From contig CAJQSI010000019.1 in the NCBI GenBank assembly GCA_905612515.1, positions 1 to 33,060 on the forward strand: a DNA stretch of 33,060 nucleotides. The letters run 5' to 3'. This DNA comes from an uncultured Opitutales bacterium. GTDB lineage: Bacteria > Verrucomicrobiota > Verrucomicrobiia > Opitutales > Seribacteraceae. Numbering within the stretch: position 1 is the first letter of the stretch; the number at the start of each line of letters is the position of its first letter. The translations under genes were made by a program, and so were the position numbers. Shown piece after piece: positions 16,223 to 25,603 of this stretch. The notes beneath the pieces were generated by a model. The model did no database searches. It saw nothing but the letters and a program-made list of their open reading frames with translations, and had not been told where the DNA came from.

Positions 16223-17367
16223 GGAAATTTTGCCCAAAGAGCAGGAATAGAAGGGGATCGGTACTGATCTTCGTATTGGCGATGATCGTGCTTCTAGCGG
16301 TATTGTCTATGCGTTTGCTGGAGGAAACTGTGCGGGAAATGGAACACGTCAGTCAATTTCACAAGCGGGACGACATGCGCTTGCAAGCCTACTCCGCCTT
16401 GGAAACGGCTCTAGGTGTTCTGGAGGAATGGAGGATGGTGGAGGGGCAATTGTTCGCACCGTCCCAAGGATGGGGAAACCCCCTGAGTTACGCCGAGATT
16501 CAATCCCCGGAGGCCGGAATGAAGTGGGAAGTGTCGATTGAGGATGAGACGGGAAAAATTCCTTTCGGGACGATTAAGGAAAAAGACTTGATCGCTCTTT
16601 TTGCTCTCATGGTGACCGAGGAAGACGGTCTTTTCAACGAAAGAGACGGTGAACCTTACTATGATTGCCTTATGGATTGGCAAGATGCGGACGATGACGA
16701 GCGTGACGATGGCGCAGAAGAAGATTACTACGAGGGTCTCGAACCACCATACTTTCCGCCGAGAGAAAAGAATTCATTAAAAAGTTTTGAGGAATTTCGT
16801 TACATCAAAGGATTTTATCATGATGAGGACGATCCGGAAGGCAGTGGACTTTTTTTTGATGAACTTGGCAACGAGACCTCAAGATTTCGTCACTTTCGCT
16901 CGATGATTTCGCTCGGGCATCACAGCTATCCTGTCAACGTCAACACGGCGCCCGATTATCTTCTCCGTTTCCTTTGCGGAGATGACGATCGGGCTTACGA
17001 GGAGCTTCTCGACAAATTGAGTGGTAGGGATACTACCTCCGGCGAAACCTTCTTTCGCAATGCCGGCGACCGTCAACTTTCTTCCTTGCGGGCCAACAGG
17101 TCGATCGAGCTTGGCTCTGAATGTAAAATATTCCGTATTCACGTAACAGTGAGAAAAGGTCCCGCCAATTTCCGTTTACATGCCCTTTTGGGTCGTGGTC
17201 GTTCCCCTGCCGGCGGGACAACTGCGACTACTCCGCGTTCTCCTCGAGTGCCCAATACTCGAACGTCGAAGACCAAAAGCGGAAGTCCCTTGGATAAGAA
17301 TTTTGCCAAATTGCAGTATCCGTTTCATATCATTGCCTTGCGAGAGAATGAAAATTTGGTCGACTGA
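16219..17367 (+). CDS. gspK: Type II secretion minor pseudopilin GspK
   Basis: A 382-residue protein: RRGSVLIFVLAMIVLLAVLSMRLLEE forms the N-terminal helix, without the usual Glu at +5, as is normal for GspK. The large head has the helix-hairpin-like HSYPVNVNTAPDYLLRFL signature of GspK. An acidic insertion, DADDDERDDGAEEDYYEG, lies near residue 155. A long Ser/Thr/Arg-rich, low-complexity C-terminal tail follows about residue 325 (ending near LRENENLVD) and is not typical of the family. The start overlaps the gspJ stop (ATGA). GspK caps the pseudopilus tip. Confidence 0.88.
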   Translation: MRKFCPKSRNRRGSVLIFVLAMIVLLAVLSMRLLEETVREMEHVSQFHKRDDMRLQAYSALETALGVLEEWRMVEGQLFAPSQGWGNPLSYAEIQSPEAGMKWEVSIEDETGKIPFGTIKEKDLIALFALMVTEEDGLFNERDGEPYYDCLMDWQDADDDERDDGAEEDYYEGLEPPYFPPREKNSLKSFEEFRYIKGFYHDEDDPEGSGLFFDELGNETSRFRHFRSMISLGHHSYPVNVNTAPDYLLRFLCGDDDRAYEELLDKLSGRDTTSGETFFRNAGDRQLSSLRANRSIELGSECKIFRIHVTVRKGPANFRLHALLGRGRSPAGGTTATTPRSPRVPNTRTSKTKSGSPLDKNFAKLQYPFHIIALRENENLVD

Positions 17368-17465
17368 TCATCGCGCGCATAGTATATTACTCTGGATTTT
17401 GACTGCCCATGTAAAATACTTCCGGCCTTCTGCGATTCCATTCGTTGAGTTCGCTTAAACCCATT

Positions 17466-18725
17466 ATGGCTGAAACCGAAGAAATTGTTCCTGACTCTCC
17501 GTCGCAAGAATTAAGAAGCGTAGTGCTTCGAATTCCGGGCGAGCATTTCTTTTGTGAAACAATTGACGCACCCCGCAACCTCGATCCCGATGATTTACTA
17601 GCTTTTGCCCTTCAATCCTTGGAGGAAGAAGGGATTTCCCCCTATCCGACGGATCAGCTTTCATGGGGATACTTTGCCTCAATAGAGCACGGAAAGCTGA
17701 TTTTGTTCGGTGCGTCGTCTTTCAAGCTTCGCCAAATGGGTTGGCAGGATTTGGAAGTGTTTCAGCGGGTATTTCCTTCCTTCATCTCTCTTTTCGACCA
17801 GCAATTCGAGAAACCGACCATTTGTTTCCTTCGACATGAGGAAACCCTCACTGCGGCCTCTTTTGAAGCGGACTGTCCCGTGCCCGCCCAATTGTTTTCG
17901 CTTCCTCTTACACCACAAGAAGAAGAGGAGAACCGCTTTGATGAAACCAGAGGGAAACTACTCTCCTTGTTCGATCTCGAGCAATATGAGATTTCTACCC
18001 AAGTTCTGGAGAGCGGAGACGTTGTTCGAACCAATGACGGTTTTTTCGAGTTCGAACATTCTTTCGATGATGAGGATTCGGAGGATTCCCCGAACGTGAC
18101 GGTTAGGCTTTCTGCTGAACTGTTGTGGGATTGCGACGTCAGGTCGTTTGATTTCAAGTTAGAGGAGCAAGTGCGCCGCCTTTGGGAGAGGCGACGATGG
18201 ACGGGTTTTCTGGCATGGGGGGTGAGTGTAGCCGCATTAGTCGTAGCTTTTGTGGGGGTCAGGATTTTTGAGAATAAGGCTTTGGCTAGAGATGCCGAGG
18301 CTGCCGACATGGGCGCACAGGTGCCTCTCGTTATGGAATCCCAGAAATTATTGGAAAAACTACGGCAAAACAAGCTTGGTGGAATCGATCCCTTTGGATC
18401 GCTTGGAAGACTTGCCGCTCATCGAGGAGGGCAGGGCGATCAACCGCACCTCTGGTTTACCAACGCTCGGTTTGACAGCCGAAATGAAATTATGCTGGAG
18501 GGGCAGGGGCAAGACGTGCTCGCAGTCAATAGTTTCATCAAAGGTGTCGTCGAAAATGGAGTTGGAAAGGTGCAGACCACTAGAAGTGGTGAATTAAAAC
18601 GAAAAATTATAAGTAATGCGGGGAAAACGACTTTTGAAATAGAGCTACTTCTAAATGAGGAAAAAGTCTTGGAGCAGGCAAGCGCTGCACCCGAAATAAT
18701 TCCCGCCGATGAGTCCGGAGGTTGA
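17466..18725 (+). CDS. Divergent T2SS inner-membrane platform protein, GspL/PilM-PilN-like
   Basis: A 419-residue protein with no strong family motif that I can name. A large cytoplasmic N-terminal part (about 1-235) precedes one transmembrane helix (about 246-268, in WTGFLAWGVSVAALVVAFVG) and a periplasmic C-terminal part (about 275-419). This topology and the place between gspK and a GspM-like gene are those of GspL, which links the ATPase GspE to the membrane. The assignment is by position and topology. ATG at 17466 is preferred over TTG at 17445. The stop overlaps the start codon region of the next gene. Confidence 0.65.
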   Translation: MAETEEIVPDSPSQELRSVVLRIPGEHFFCETIDAPRNLDPDDLLAFALQSLEEEGISPYPTDQLSWGYFASIEHGKLILFGASSFKLRQMGWQDLEVFQRVFPSFISLFDQQFEKPTICFLRHEETLTAASFEADCPVPAQLFSLPLTPQEEEENRFDETRGKLLSLFDLEQYEISTQVLESGDVVRTNDGFFEFEHSFDDEDSEDSPNVTVRLSAELLWDCDVRSFDFKLEEQVRRLWERRRWTGFLAWGVSVAALVVAFVGVRIFENKALARDAEAADMGAQVPLVMESQKLLEKLRQNKLGGIDPFGSLGRLAAHRGGQGDQPHLWFTNARFDSRNEIMLEGQGQDVLAVNSFIKGVVENGVGKVQTTRSGELKRKIISNAGKTTFEIELLLNEEKVLEQASAAPEIIPADESGG

Positions 18726-18727
18726 TG

Positions 18728-19267
18728 ATGCCTAAGTGGTTTGCCGGAATGAATGGTCGTGAGCAGGTGTTCCTGCTCTCTTTTCAGTGGGTCGCTCTTT
18801 TTTCCGTTTTGATTATTCTCACAAGAATGGGTGCCGATGCTTATGGGACTTGGTCTAATGCCGGGACGCGAATCGAAGGTCATCTTAGCGTGCTTAACTT
18901 GAGGCCCGCCATTGATGCTGCTTTGATTCGGCATAAAAAAGAACAGGAAAACATTAGCTATGACCGAAGAGAGCTGAGTGATCGGTCATCTTCTTTGTCC
19001 GCAAAGGTTTTTCCAAGTCGTGAATACAGGGAATTGGACAGTGAAGAGAGGGAACGCTACAAGCAACACACCGTACGCATTACGTTCAAGAAGGCTTCCT
19101 ATGAAAGCGTAAACGAATTTGCCGCTTTGATACGCAAGGAAAGTCCTTTCATGTTTTTGAGTGAAGTGGAGTTAGAGCCAAATTATCCTCCTAAAAACAG
19201 ACCTTACGAAACGATCACCTATGATGCCGTCTTTCACGTGAGCTCAGTTGAGTTTGCCGACGGCTAA
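18728..19267 (+). CDS. T2SS inner-membrane protein, GspM/PilO-like
   Basis: A 179-residue protein with a short cytoplasmic end, one transmembrane helix (about 15-33), a charged coiled-coil-like stretch (about 60-115) and a small alpha/beta periplasmic domain (HTVRITFKKASYESVNEFAALIRKESPFMFLSEVELEP). This is the layout of GspM and PilO. The start is ATG at 18728, with GGAGGT five bases before; a further ATG lies at 18725. It overlaps the end of the GspL-like gene by translational coupling. It probably partners the GspL-like protein in the platform. The family call is by position and topology. Confidence 0.65.
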   Translation: MPKWFAGMNGREQVFLLSFQWVALFSVLIILTRMGADAYGTWSNAGTRIEGHLSVLNLRPAIDAALIRHKKEQENISYDRRELSDRSSSLSAKVFPSREYRELDSEERERYKQHTVRITFKKASYESVNEFAALIRKESPFMFLSEVELEPNYPPKNRPYETITYDAVFHVSSVEFADG

Positions 19268-19295
19268 AACTTTTGCCATTCGTACATTCAATTTT

Positions 19296-21869
19296 ATGAA
19301 AAAGCACTACATAAACAAAATCATTTTCAGGATGGCCTTATCCTTATCGTTTCTTTTCGGCCTAGCTTTTGGCGCCATGGTGTCTACTGCACAGGTTTCG
19401 CCACCTCCCGGGAATATCCCTCCGCCTCCGTCGACAATTCCGCCCTTTCCGGGGACGATCCCCGCCCCTCCCTCTTTCGTTCCACCCGGACTGCCGTCTC
19501 CTCCTTCAGCAAATCCCGAGGTTCCCATAGTTCCCGGTGTTCCGCTCGCACCGCCGGTTACGCCTGCTGCCCCACTCCCTCCTCCTTCTATGGATCCTCT
19601 GGCTGAGGAAACTGGTTTTGTGGGCGCCGCCGGTTTGTTTTCCGATCCCGTGGAACTCGCGGGGATCGAGGGTTTGGACGAGCCCCTTGATCGTATTAAA
19701 CTAAGAGATCTTCCGGGCAAGGAGGCTTTGGAAATGATCCAGTTGTGGACGGAGCGTTACATCTTGCGTCCACAAAATCTGCCCCAAATTCAACTGAACT
19801 TCGATAGTTTCAACGTCCTTACCAAGCGAGAAGCCCTTATGGCTGTCGAAAGTCTTTTAACCATGAACGGCATAGCCATTACGAAGATAGACGACCGCTT
19901 CTGGAAAGCCGTGCCGGCTCTTGGGGTAAATGCCCAAGTGCCGATCTGGTTGGAAGGGCCCGCCACCGCCCTTTCACCGAGCCAAAGGATATACATTAAG
20001 ATGTTTCATCTGAAGTACGCGCCTGCCCTAGAAGTTCAAGCCCAATTGAACGCCTTTGCTACTCCGAACGTATCGAGTCTCATTCTTTTTGAAAAGGCTA
20101 ACAGCCTGCTCATTACGGACTCGCTGCTCAACCTGCAGCGTATGGAAAAATTGTTGGAAACGATTGACCGCCCCGTTCGCAAAGAGGATCTGGGTACTGA
20201 ATTCTTTGTCTGGGAGGTGCAGCACGCCAGCGCCCAGGAACTGGAGACCAAGCTCAAGAAAATGATCGAGGGTAGCTTGAAACCTTTTCTTGGCGGTACC
20301 ACGCAAGTCGACTCTGATGACCGCACCGGCAAGCTTCTCGTTGTTACTCGTTCTCAGAATCTCGAGACCATCCAATTTATTCTCGATACGCTGGATTCTC
20401 CCGTGAAAATGAGAACAACTTCCAAGATTTTCACACTGCAGCATGCAGGAGCTGAAGAAATGATAAAGCCACTTAACGACCTGATCACGGCAGTGGGGGC
20501 TGCGCAGGACAAAATCAAGGCGGGCACTAAAACAGTAAGCCGGTTTAAAACCTCCACGGCAAGCAAACCTCCAACACCTAAAACTTCGGCCAAACCAGTA
20601 GCTTCCGCCGCTTCCATGGATCCCGCGGGCGAGGGTTCACATGAATTCAGCGATTTTGTAAATTTAGGTCTCTACAAGGAAAATAATTCTATTATTGTTT
20701 ACGGAACCACATCAGACATTGAGGAAATCGGTAAAATAATTGAAGCGCTTGATCGTCCTCGTCCAATGGCCCGCATCGATACTATCTTTGTCATGGTCGA
20801 TCTATACGAACAGAATCAGCGCGGCATTGATGCGCTTTTTAAGGATTCGGAGTGGTCGAAATATAAACGTGGAGAAGGAGGCGAAGAGGGTGGGTTTGGG
20901 GAGGTCGAGTACGATGATGGGAAAAAGTTCGTAGAAGTGGTCAACCCCGTGACCGGGGAAATTGAAACTAGGGAATTTCAAGGCGAACCATCTCCCATTG
21001 TTTCCAATGCCTTGTCCGGCGTATTGGCTATCCCCGGTTTGAATTCTGTAATACCCTTCGAAATGACCGATTGGACGCTTACCGGCATCCGTTGGGATCA
21101 GATTTTTGCTCAGTCGCTCGATCGAAGCGACGTACGAATATTTTCAACTCCATCGCTTATGATTACTCACGGAAGTACCAAAGCGTCAAAAATCGAAATC
21201 ATAGATGTGCGTAATATCGTAGTTCCCACTTATTCAAATTATTCGAGTTCCGGTAATGATAGCACTTCCCAGACTAGCCAGATTGACACAATTGAAGCCT
21301 TTACTACCTTGTCTATCTCGGACCCTAAGGTCTCATTATCTGAATATGACGAGAATGGGACTTTGATTTCAACAGGGTCCGTTTTCATGAAGGTTGATTT
21401 GAAGGCAGAAAAATTCGACGAGACCAACACAAATACCTACAACGGGCAATCCATTCCGGCGGCCAGTAAAAAACGAGCAGCGGAAACATATGTTACCGTT
21501 CGGGACGGCGAGATCATTGTCTTGGGAGGTTTGCAGGAATTGCAAGCCGGTACCAGCGAAACCCATTACAACCTTCTCAGCAGCATTCCTTATTTTGGGA
21601 AAAAGTTCTTTCGTCCCAAAAGCACTAAGTACACACCAAGCGAGTTGTTGATTTTTGTTCGCACGACCATCATTAAACCCCACGCCGACGAGACGGATAA
21701 TAATATCGTAGAAATCGAACGCCGTATGGATCCCGGATACGTTCCGCGTTACAAATCCCCTTCGGGAGAGGTATGGAATCCATCTTATGAGAAAATTAAT
21801 AGAACCGACGATTTAACTGAAAGAGATGAACCTTCCACCATCCCCTTTTTAAACCTGAGCGACCAATGA
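19296..21869 (+). CDS. gspD: Type II secretion secretin GspD, with Pro-rich N-terminal segment
   Basis: An 857-residue outer-membrane secretin. The signal peptide is about residues 1-33 (start ATG at 19296; an in-frame TTG at 19248 is unlikely). A roughly 65-residue proline-rich stretch follows (about 35-100, many PPP and PP pairs), then the N-domain region (LDRIKLRDLPGKEALEMIQL; FHLKYAPALEVQAQL; FTLQHAGAEEMIKPL). The C-terminal secretin domain starts near residue 575, with VRIFSTPSLMITHGSTKA and VRDGEIIVLGGLQE. A Gly/Ser/Thr-rich loop (NYSSSGNDSTSQTSQ) interrupts the secretin region. The protein forms the gated outer-membrane pore. It follows the GspM-like gene by 28 bases and overlaps the next start (ATGA). 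Confidence 0.92.
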   Translation: MKKHYINKIIFRMALSLSFLFGLAFGAMVSTAQVSPPPGNIPPPPSTIPPFPGTIPAPPSFVPPGLPSPPSANPEVPIVPGVPLAPPVTPAAPLPPPSMDPLAEETGFVGAAGLFSDPVELAGIEGLDEPLDRIKLRDLPGKEALEMIQLWTERYILRPQNLPQIQLNFDSFNVLTKREALMAVESLLTMNGIAITKIDDRFWKAVPALGVNAQVPIWLEGPATALSPSQRIYIKMFHLKYAPALEVQAQLNAFATPNVSSLILFEKANSLLITDSLLNLQRMEKLLETIDRPVRKEDLGTEFFVWEVQHASAQELETKLKKMIEGSLKPFLGGTTQVDSDDRTGKLLVVTRSQNLETIQFILDTLDSPVKMRTTSKIFTLQHAGAEEMIKPLNDLITAVGAAQDKIKAGTKTVSRFKTSTASKPPTPKTSAKPVASAASMDPAGEGSHEFSDFVNLGLYKENNSIIVYGTTSDIEEIGKIIEALDRPRPMARIDTIFVMVDLYEQNQRGIDALFKDSEWSKYKRGEGGEEGGFGEVEYDDGKKFVEVVNPVTGEIETREFQGEPSPIVSNALSGVLAIPGLNSVIPFEMTDWTLTGIRWDQIFAQSLDRSDVRIFSTPSLMITHGSTKASKIEIIDVRNIVVPTYSNYSSSGNDSTSQTSQIDTIEAFTTLSISDPKVSLSEYDENGTLISTGSVFMKVDLKAEKFDETNTNTYNGQSIPAASKKRAAETYVTVRDGEIIVLGGLQELQAGTSETHYNLLSSIPYFGKKFFRPKSTKYTPSELLIFVRTTIIKPHADETDNNIVEIERRMDPGYVPRYKSPSGEVWNPSYEKINRTDDLTERDEPSTIPFLNLSDQ

Positions 21870-22459
21870 AAAGAACTACCGAACAAATGAAAAAAAAGCC
21901 TTTTTTGATTCTTTTTGGGAATTACCTCCTCTTTCTGTCCTGTCTTGCCCCATCCTCGGTTGCCCAGCAGAACCCTTTTCTTCCTCCCGGAGCCAAGAGC
22001 GCTCGACCTCCTGCCCCGGTAGTTCGGCAGACCCCAATTGCTCAGAAGCCCAAGCCGATTAATCCCAATCTGGAGTTGCGCGGTATATTTCGTTATCGAG
22101 ACGTTTGGCACTTCAGCATCCACGATAAGGTGAAGAACAAGGGGTATTGGGTGACTCCGGGCGATTCGTTGACCGAAGACAACATAGAGGTGGAAAGTTT
22201 CGATGAGGCCAACGACGTTCTGAAGTTGAAGGGAGGAATGACGCTCGCACTGAAACCCTCTTCGCTAAAAACCCTCCCGGTTCCCGGCCAAGGGAAGCCC
22301 AGACCCATTGCCAAGAAATCGACTCCGCCGAAACCCGTCGTTAATCGTGCTACCTTTACGAGACCGGGAGGCATGCGCAGTACTGTCACCATCCCCCCTC
22401 GGGCACCCCGTCCACCGACTTCTTCTGGCGGGCGTGTGCGCTTAGTGGGCCAAAAGTAA
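21866..22459 (+). CDS. Small periplasmic T2SS coupling protein, GspC/PilP-like
   Basis: A 197-residue protein with a signal or anchor segment (about 10-32), the motif NPFLPPGA, a Pro-rich linker, a small beta domain ([49 protein letters not shown], about 70-135) and a Pro/Lys/Arg-rich tail. This is the pattern of the GspC HR domain and PilP, which link the inner-membrane platform to the secretin. The assignment is by pattern and by place directly after gspD. No PDZ domain is present. The start overlaps the gspD stop (ATGA). Confidence 0.6.
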   Translation: MKRTTEQMKKKPFLILFGNYLLFLSCLAPSSVAQQNPFLPPGAKSARPPAPVVRQTPIAQKPKPINPNLELRGIFRYRDVWHFSIHDKVKNKGYWVTPGDSLTEDNIEVESFDEANDVLKLKGGMTLALKPSSLKTLPVPGQGKPRPIAKKSTPPKPVVNRATFTRPGGMRSTVTIPPRAPRPPTSSGGRVRLVGQK

Positions 22460-22478
22460 TATATTGACCTTGAATTTT

Positions 22479-24275
22479 ATGTTTAAGCTCAAGAAAAAGG
22501 GTAACTCGACAAAGCGAGAAGAATTCGAGCGAACTGCGTTGCCATCACCCCGTGGACCTTCGCCTTCGGAGCTAGACTGGTGGCCCGGGTTGAGCGACGT
22601 AGACAGGGTAAATATCTTAAAAGCTCCTTTAGAAGACCGTGCGCGCCTTCTCGCCTCCAACCACTCCAAGTCTATTGAGGATACGCTTGAAGACGTGGGA
22701 GATCGTGTGGGCATACCCGTGTTGGCGGATTTCAAGATTCCGGAGAACGCCACGCGACTTTTGCCTTTGAGAATTATTCACGAATACTGTTGTTTGCCCA
22801 TGGAGGGATCTGAAGATGGCAAGATATCCATCGTTACCGTATGGCCGCCGACGAATAGGATGAGCCGTTGGGTCTTCGCGGTGTCCGGGAAGAAACCGGT
22901 ATGGTCTCTTGGATCGCCTGAAAACGTGGTTCGAGCCATTACCGAGAACTTTGGGATCGGGGCGGACAGTCTCGATGAGTCGGATCTTGATCTTGAGGCA
23001 GAGGAAGATGGCGCCGACGACCTAGAGGACCAAAACGCGGCCATCATTCGTTTCGTCAACGAGGTTATTCAGCGAGCAATCGTTGATCGCGCGACAGATA
23101 TTCATTTCGAACCTCACAAGGAAACTCTTCAAATACGCTACAGAATTGATGGTCAACTCGTACCCATACGAGTGCCCGATAATCTTCGCAGCTTTCAAGA
23201 TGCAATTATTTCCCGCATCAAGATTATGAGCGGGATTAACATTTCGGAGAAACGACGACCTCAAGGTGGACGCATCACCTTCACCCAAGGTCAGAGCGAT
23301 CTTGACATTCGGGTTTCGACCTTGCCGACTCTTTACGGTGAGAGCGTAAGTCTGCGCCTGCTGAATGAGAAATCCCAGCCGCTTTCTATGCCCGAACTGG
23401 GGTTGCTCCCTCGGGATGAGGCAATGATTACTTCGATCTTGGAGAAACCTCATGGAATCGTCCTCGTCACCGGGCCTACTGGTTCGGGGAAATCAACTTC
23501 ATTGACCGCTTATATTCGTAAAATTCATAAGCCCGAAACTCGAATAATGACTGTGGAAGACCCGATCGAGTACGAAGTCGCGGGCGTTAACCAGACTCAG
23601 GTAAACGCTGAAATTGGGTTCACTTTTGCCAGTGTGTTGCGAGAGATTTTGCGCCAAGATCCTGACGTCATCATGGTTGGCGAAATTCGTGATTCCGAAA
23701 CGGCAGATATTGCTATCCGTGCTTCCTTAACGGGTCACCTTGTGCTTAGCACTCTTCATACGAATGACGCACCCGGAGCGATTACTCGTCTAATCGATAT
23801 GGAAATCGAGCCGTTCTTAATTGCATCTTCGATCGAGATGGTCATTGCCCAACGTTTGGTGCGACGGCTCTGCAACGCGTGTTCCTCGCCCGCGGGGATG
23901 GAGGAAGGTCAATTCCTTGCAAATCTTGCTCTTTTGGGGGTGTCTGCCGATGAATCTGTGAATTCCGCCAAGGTATTGAGATCGGTTGGTTGTCAACAGT
24001 GTCAGAATCTTGGCTATCGTGGCCGCGTTGGTATTTTCGAAATTATGCCCATGAGCGATGGAATCCACAGCCTCGTAATCAAAAACGCGGCGGCACCCGA
24101 TATTCGTCGCGTCGCCATCGAAGAAGGTATGCGCAGCCTTCAGTTAAGCGGTTGGGAACAAATCAAGAGAGGTCTTACCACCTTCGACGAAGTGATTCGC
24201 TACTCGGATGGCTTCGGTACGAACAATGGTGATGACCATAGCGACGAGATCCCCACCGTGCAGCAAGCCGTTTGA
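22479..24275 (+). CDS. gspE: Type II secretion ATPase GspE
   Basis: A 598-residue member of the GspE/PilB ATPase family. Residues 1-170 form the N-terminal domain. The ATPase core follows, with [10 protein letters not shown], Walker A GPTGSGKS (about 332-339), Asp box [16 protein letters not shown], Walker [13 protein letters not shown], and His box [19 protein letters not shown] four-Cys zinc motif (CNAC near 465-468 and CQQC near 505-508) and [14 protein letters not shown] complete it. It powers pseudopilus assembly on the cytoplasmic side. The start ATG at 22479 lies 19 bases after the GspC-like gene; an in-frame TTG at 22464 is less likely. No Shine-Dalgarno is visible. Confidence 0.96.
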   Translation: MFKLKKKGNSTKREEFERTALPSPRGPSPSELDWWPGLSDVDRVNILKAPLEDRARLLASNHSKSIEDTLEDVGDRVGIPVLADFKIPENATRLLPLRIIHEYCCLPMEGSEDGKISIVTVWPPTNRMSRWVFAVSGKKPVWSLGSPENVVRAITENFGIGADSLDESDLDLEAEEDGADDLEDQNAAIIRFVNEVIQRAIVDRATDIHFEPHKETLQIRYRIDGQLVPIRVPDNLRSFQDAIISRIKIMSGINISEKRRPQGGRITFTQGQSDLDIRVSTLPTLYGESVSLRLLNEKSQPLSMPELGLLPRDEAMITSILEKPHGIVLVTGPTGSGKSTSLTAYIRKIHKPETRIMTVEDPIEYEVAGVNQTQVNAEIGFTFASVLREILRQDPDVIMVGEIRDSETADIAIRASLTGHLVLSTLHTNDAPGAITRLIDMEIEPFLIASSIEMVIAQRLVRRLCNACSSPAGMEEGQFLANLALLGVSADESVNSAKVLRSVGCQQCQNLGYRGRVGIFEIMPMSDGIHSLVIKNAAAPDIRRVAIEEGMRSLQLSGWEQIKRGLTTFDEVIRYSDGFGTNNGDDHSDEIPTVQQAV

Positions 24276-24312
24276 TTTCTAATTATATGCAAGTAGGCAC
24301 ACGCATTTTCTA

Positions 24313-25596
24313 ATGCCAACTTTTCGTTATGTAGCTGTTGACACTCGAGGTCGAACGATTCCGGGCGAGTTGGAGGCGGATGACCGTCGTTCCGTCCGAT
24401 CGCATTTGAGAGGAAAGGGTCTGACTCCAGTCGAAGTAAAAACGAAAGGGGGGGGAGCCGGAGGAGGCAAATCTAAGCCCAAAGTGGGTAAAGGAAAGAC
24501 CGTTTCAAAGGTAAATTCGAGTGCCGGGGAATCCGAAAAAAAGACCTTTTCTTTTAGTGGATCCAAGGAGAAAACCGGACTTGAATTCATGAAGCGTTTG
24601 CTTGAATTGCATGGCAGTGGGATGCCCGTGGCTGATTCCGTGAAGTTGTTGCATCAGCGTCTCTCCGATCCACAACAAAAAGCAATTGCTGGCGCTCTTT
24701 GGCGGGAGTTGTCCGAGGGGCGCTCTCTCGCTCGTGCCATGAGATTGATGCCCGATTATTTCGGTGAGTCCACTTCCTATGTCATCGAAGCTGGTGAAGC
24801 TACGGGTAACGTGGCTCCTATACTTCGTCGAATTATTGATTACTTAGAGGAGAAAAGAGAAATTAAAAGTAAGGTTTTGGGGAGCATGGCTTATCCTTCC
24901 TTCATCGGTTTCCTTGCTTTCGCCGTAGTTCTTTTCTTTCTCTTTTATCTTCTTCCTCAAATCCAAGATATGCTGGATTCTCTGGGTGGCGAATTGAATT
25001 TTATGGCTCAGGCCCTCATCACGGGTTCGAACTTGGTCATGACTCTTGGACCCTTCGTGGTTTTCGGTCTGTTAATTGCTTTTTTTGCTATTAGGCAATG
25101 GAATAAGACGGAGACTGGTGGGATTGCCGTCTCGCGAGCTATGTTGCGAATTCCCTTGCTCGGTCGAATCATTTATTTTTCGGAATTGTTCCAGCTCAAC
25201 AGTCTTTTGGGAACGCTCGTAACTAGTGGCATTGGACTTACGGAAAACCTTCGCCTGTCCGAGCGTACCATTAAGAACCTTTCTTTTCGAGTGAAGTTTC
25301 GTTCGGCTCGAGTACTTGTCAATGAAGGCAAGTCTTTGCCTGATGCCTTGCGGAAGTTTGAATTTATGCCAGCCATGCAATTGGACGTTATGGATGTTGG
25401 CGAACGTACTGGAAATTTAGCTCACAGTTTGGAGGAAATTGCGAATTCCTTTCGGACCGAGCTTTCACGGAGAATTAAGCGTATGACAACGATAGTCACA
25501 GCAGGGGCTTTGGGTTTTGCGTTTGGCCTCGTAGCCCTTGTCGCCGTCTCTATAGTTACCAGTATATTTCAGGTTTCGAACAGCATTACTTTTTAG
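24313..25596 (+). CDS. gspF: Type II secretion inner-membrane protein GspF
   Basis: A 427-residue GspF/PilC-type protein. The N-terminal stretch is MPTFRYVAVDTRGRTIPGELEADDRRSVRSHLRGKGLTPVEV. It is followed by a low-complexity Gly/Lys/Ser linker (about 44-80), then two T2SSF repeats (about 85-210 and 285-415) with GEATGNVAPILRRI and GERTGNLAHSLEEI, and three transmembrane helices (about 195-217, 238-262, 398-421). It forms the rotor-like platform acting with GspE. The linker is encoded around a G8 tract (24448-24455). It ends 7 bases before a MORN lipoprotein gene. Confidence 0.94.
   Translation: MPTFRYVAVDTRGRTIPGELEADDRRSVRSHLRGKGLTPVEVKTKGGGAGGGKSKPKVGKGKTVSKVNSSAGESEKKTFSFSGSKEKTGLEFMKRLLELHGSGMPVADSVKLLHQRLSDPQQKAIAGALWRELSEGRSLARAMRLMPDYFGESTSYVIEAGEATGNVAPILRRIIDYLEEKREIKSKVLGSMAYPSFIGFLAFAVVLFFLFYLLPQIQDMLDSLGGELNFMAQALITGSNLVMTLGPFVVFGLLIAFFAIRQWNKTETGGIAVSRAMLRIPLLGRIIYFSELFQLNSLLGTLVTSGIGLTENLRLSERTIKNLSFRVKFRSARVLVNEGKSLPDALRKFEFMPAMQLDVMDVGERTGNLAHSLEEIANSFRTELSRRIKRMTTIVTAGALGFAFGLVALVAVSIVTSIFQVSNSITF
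24448..24455 (+). repeat. G8 homopolymer inside gspF
   Basis: Eight consecutive G bases at about codon 46 of gspF, in the linker coding for KGGGAGGGKSK. A change of one base would truncate gspF early. The tract is long enough to be slippage-prone. Confidence 0.6.
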
Positions 25597-25603
25597 TCTG
25601 CTC

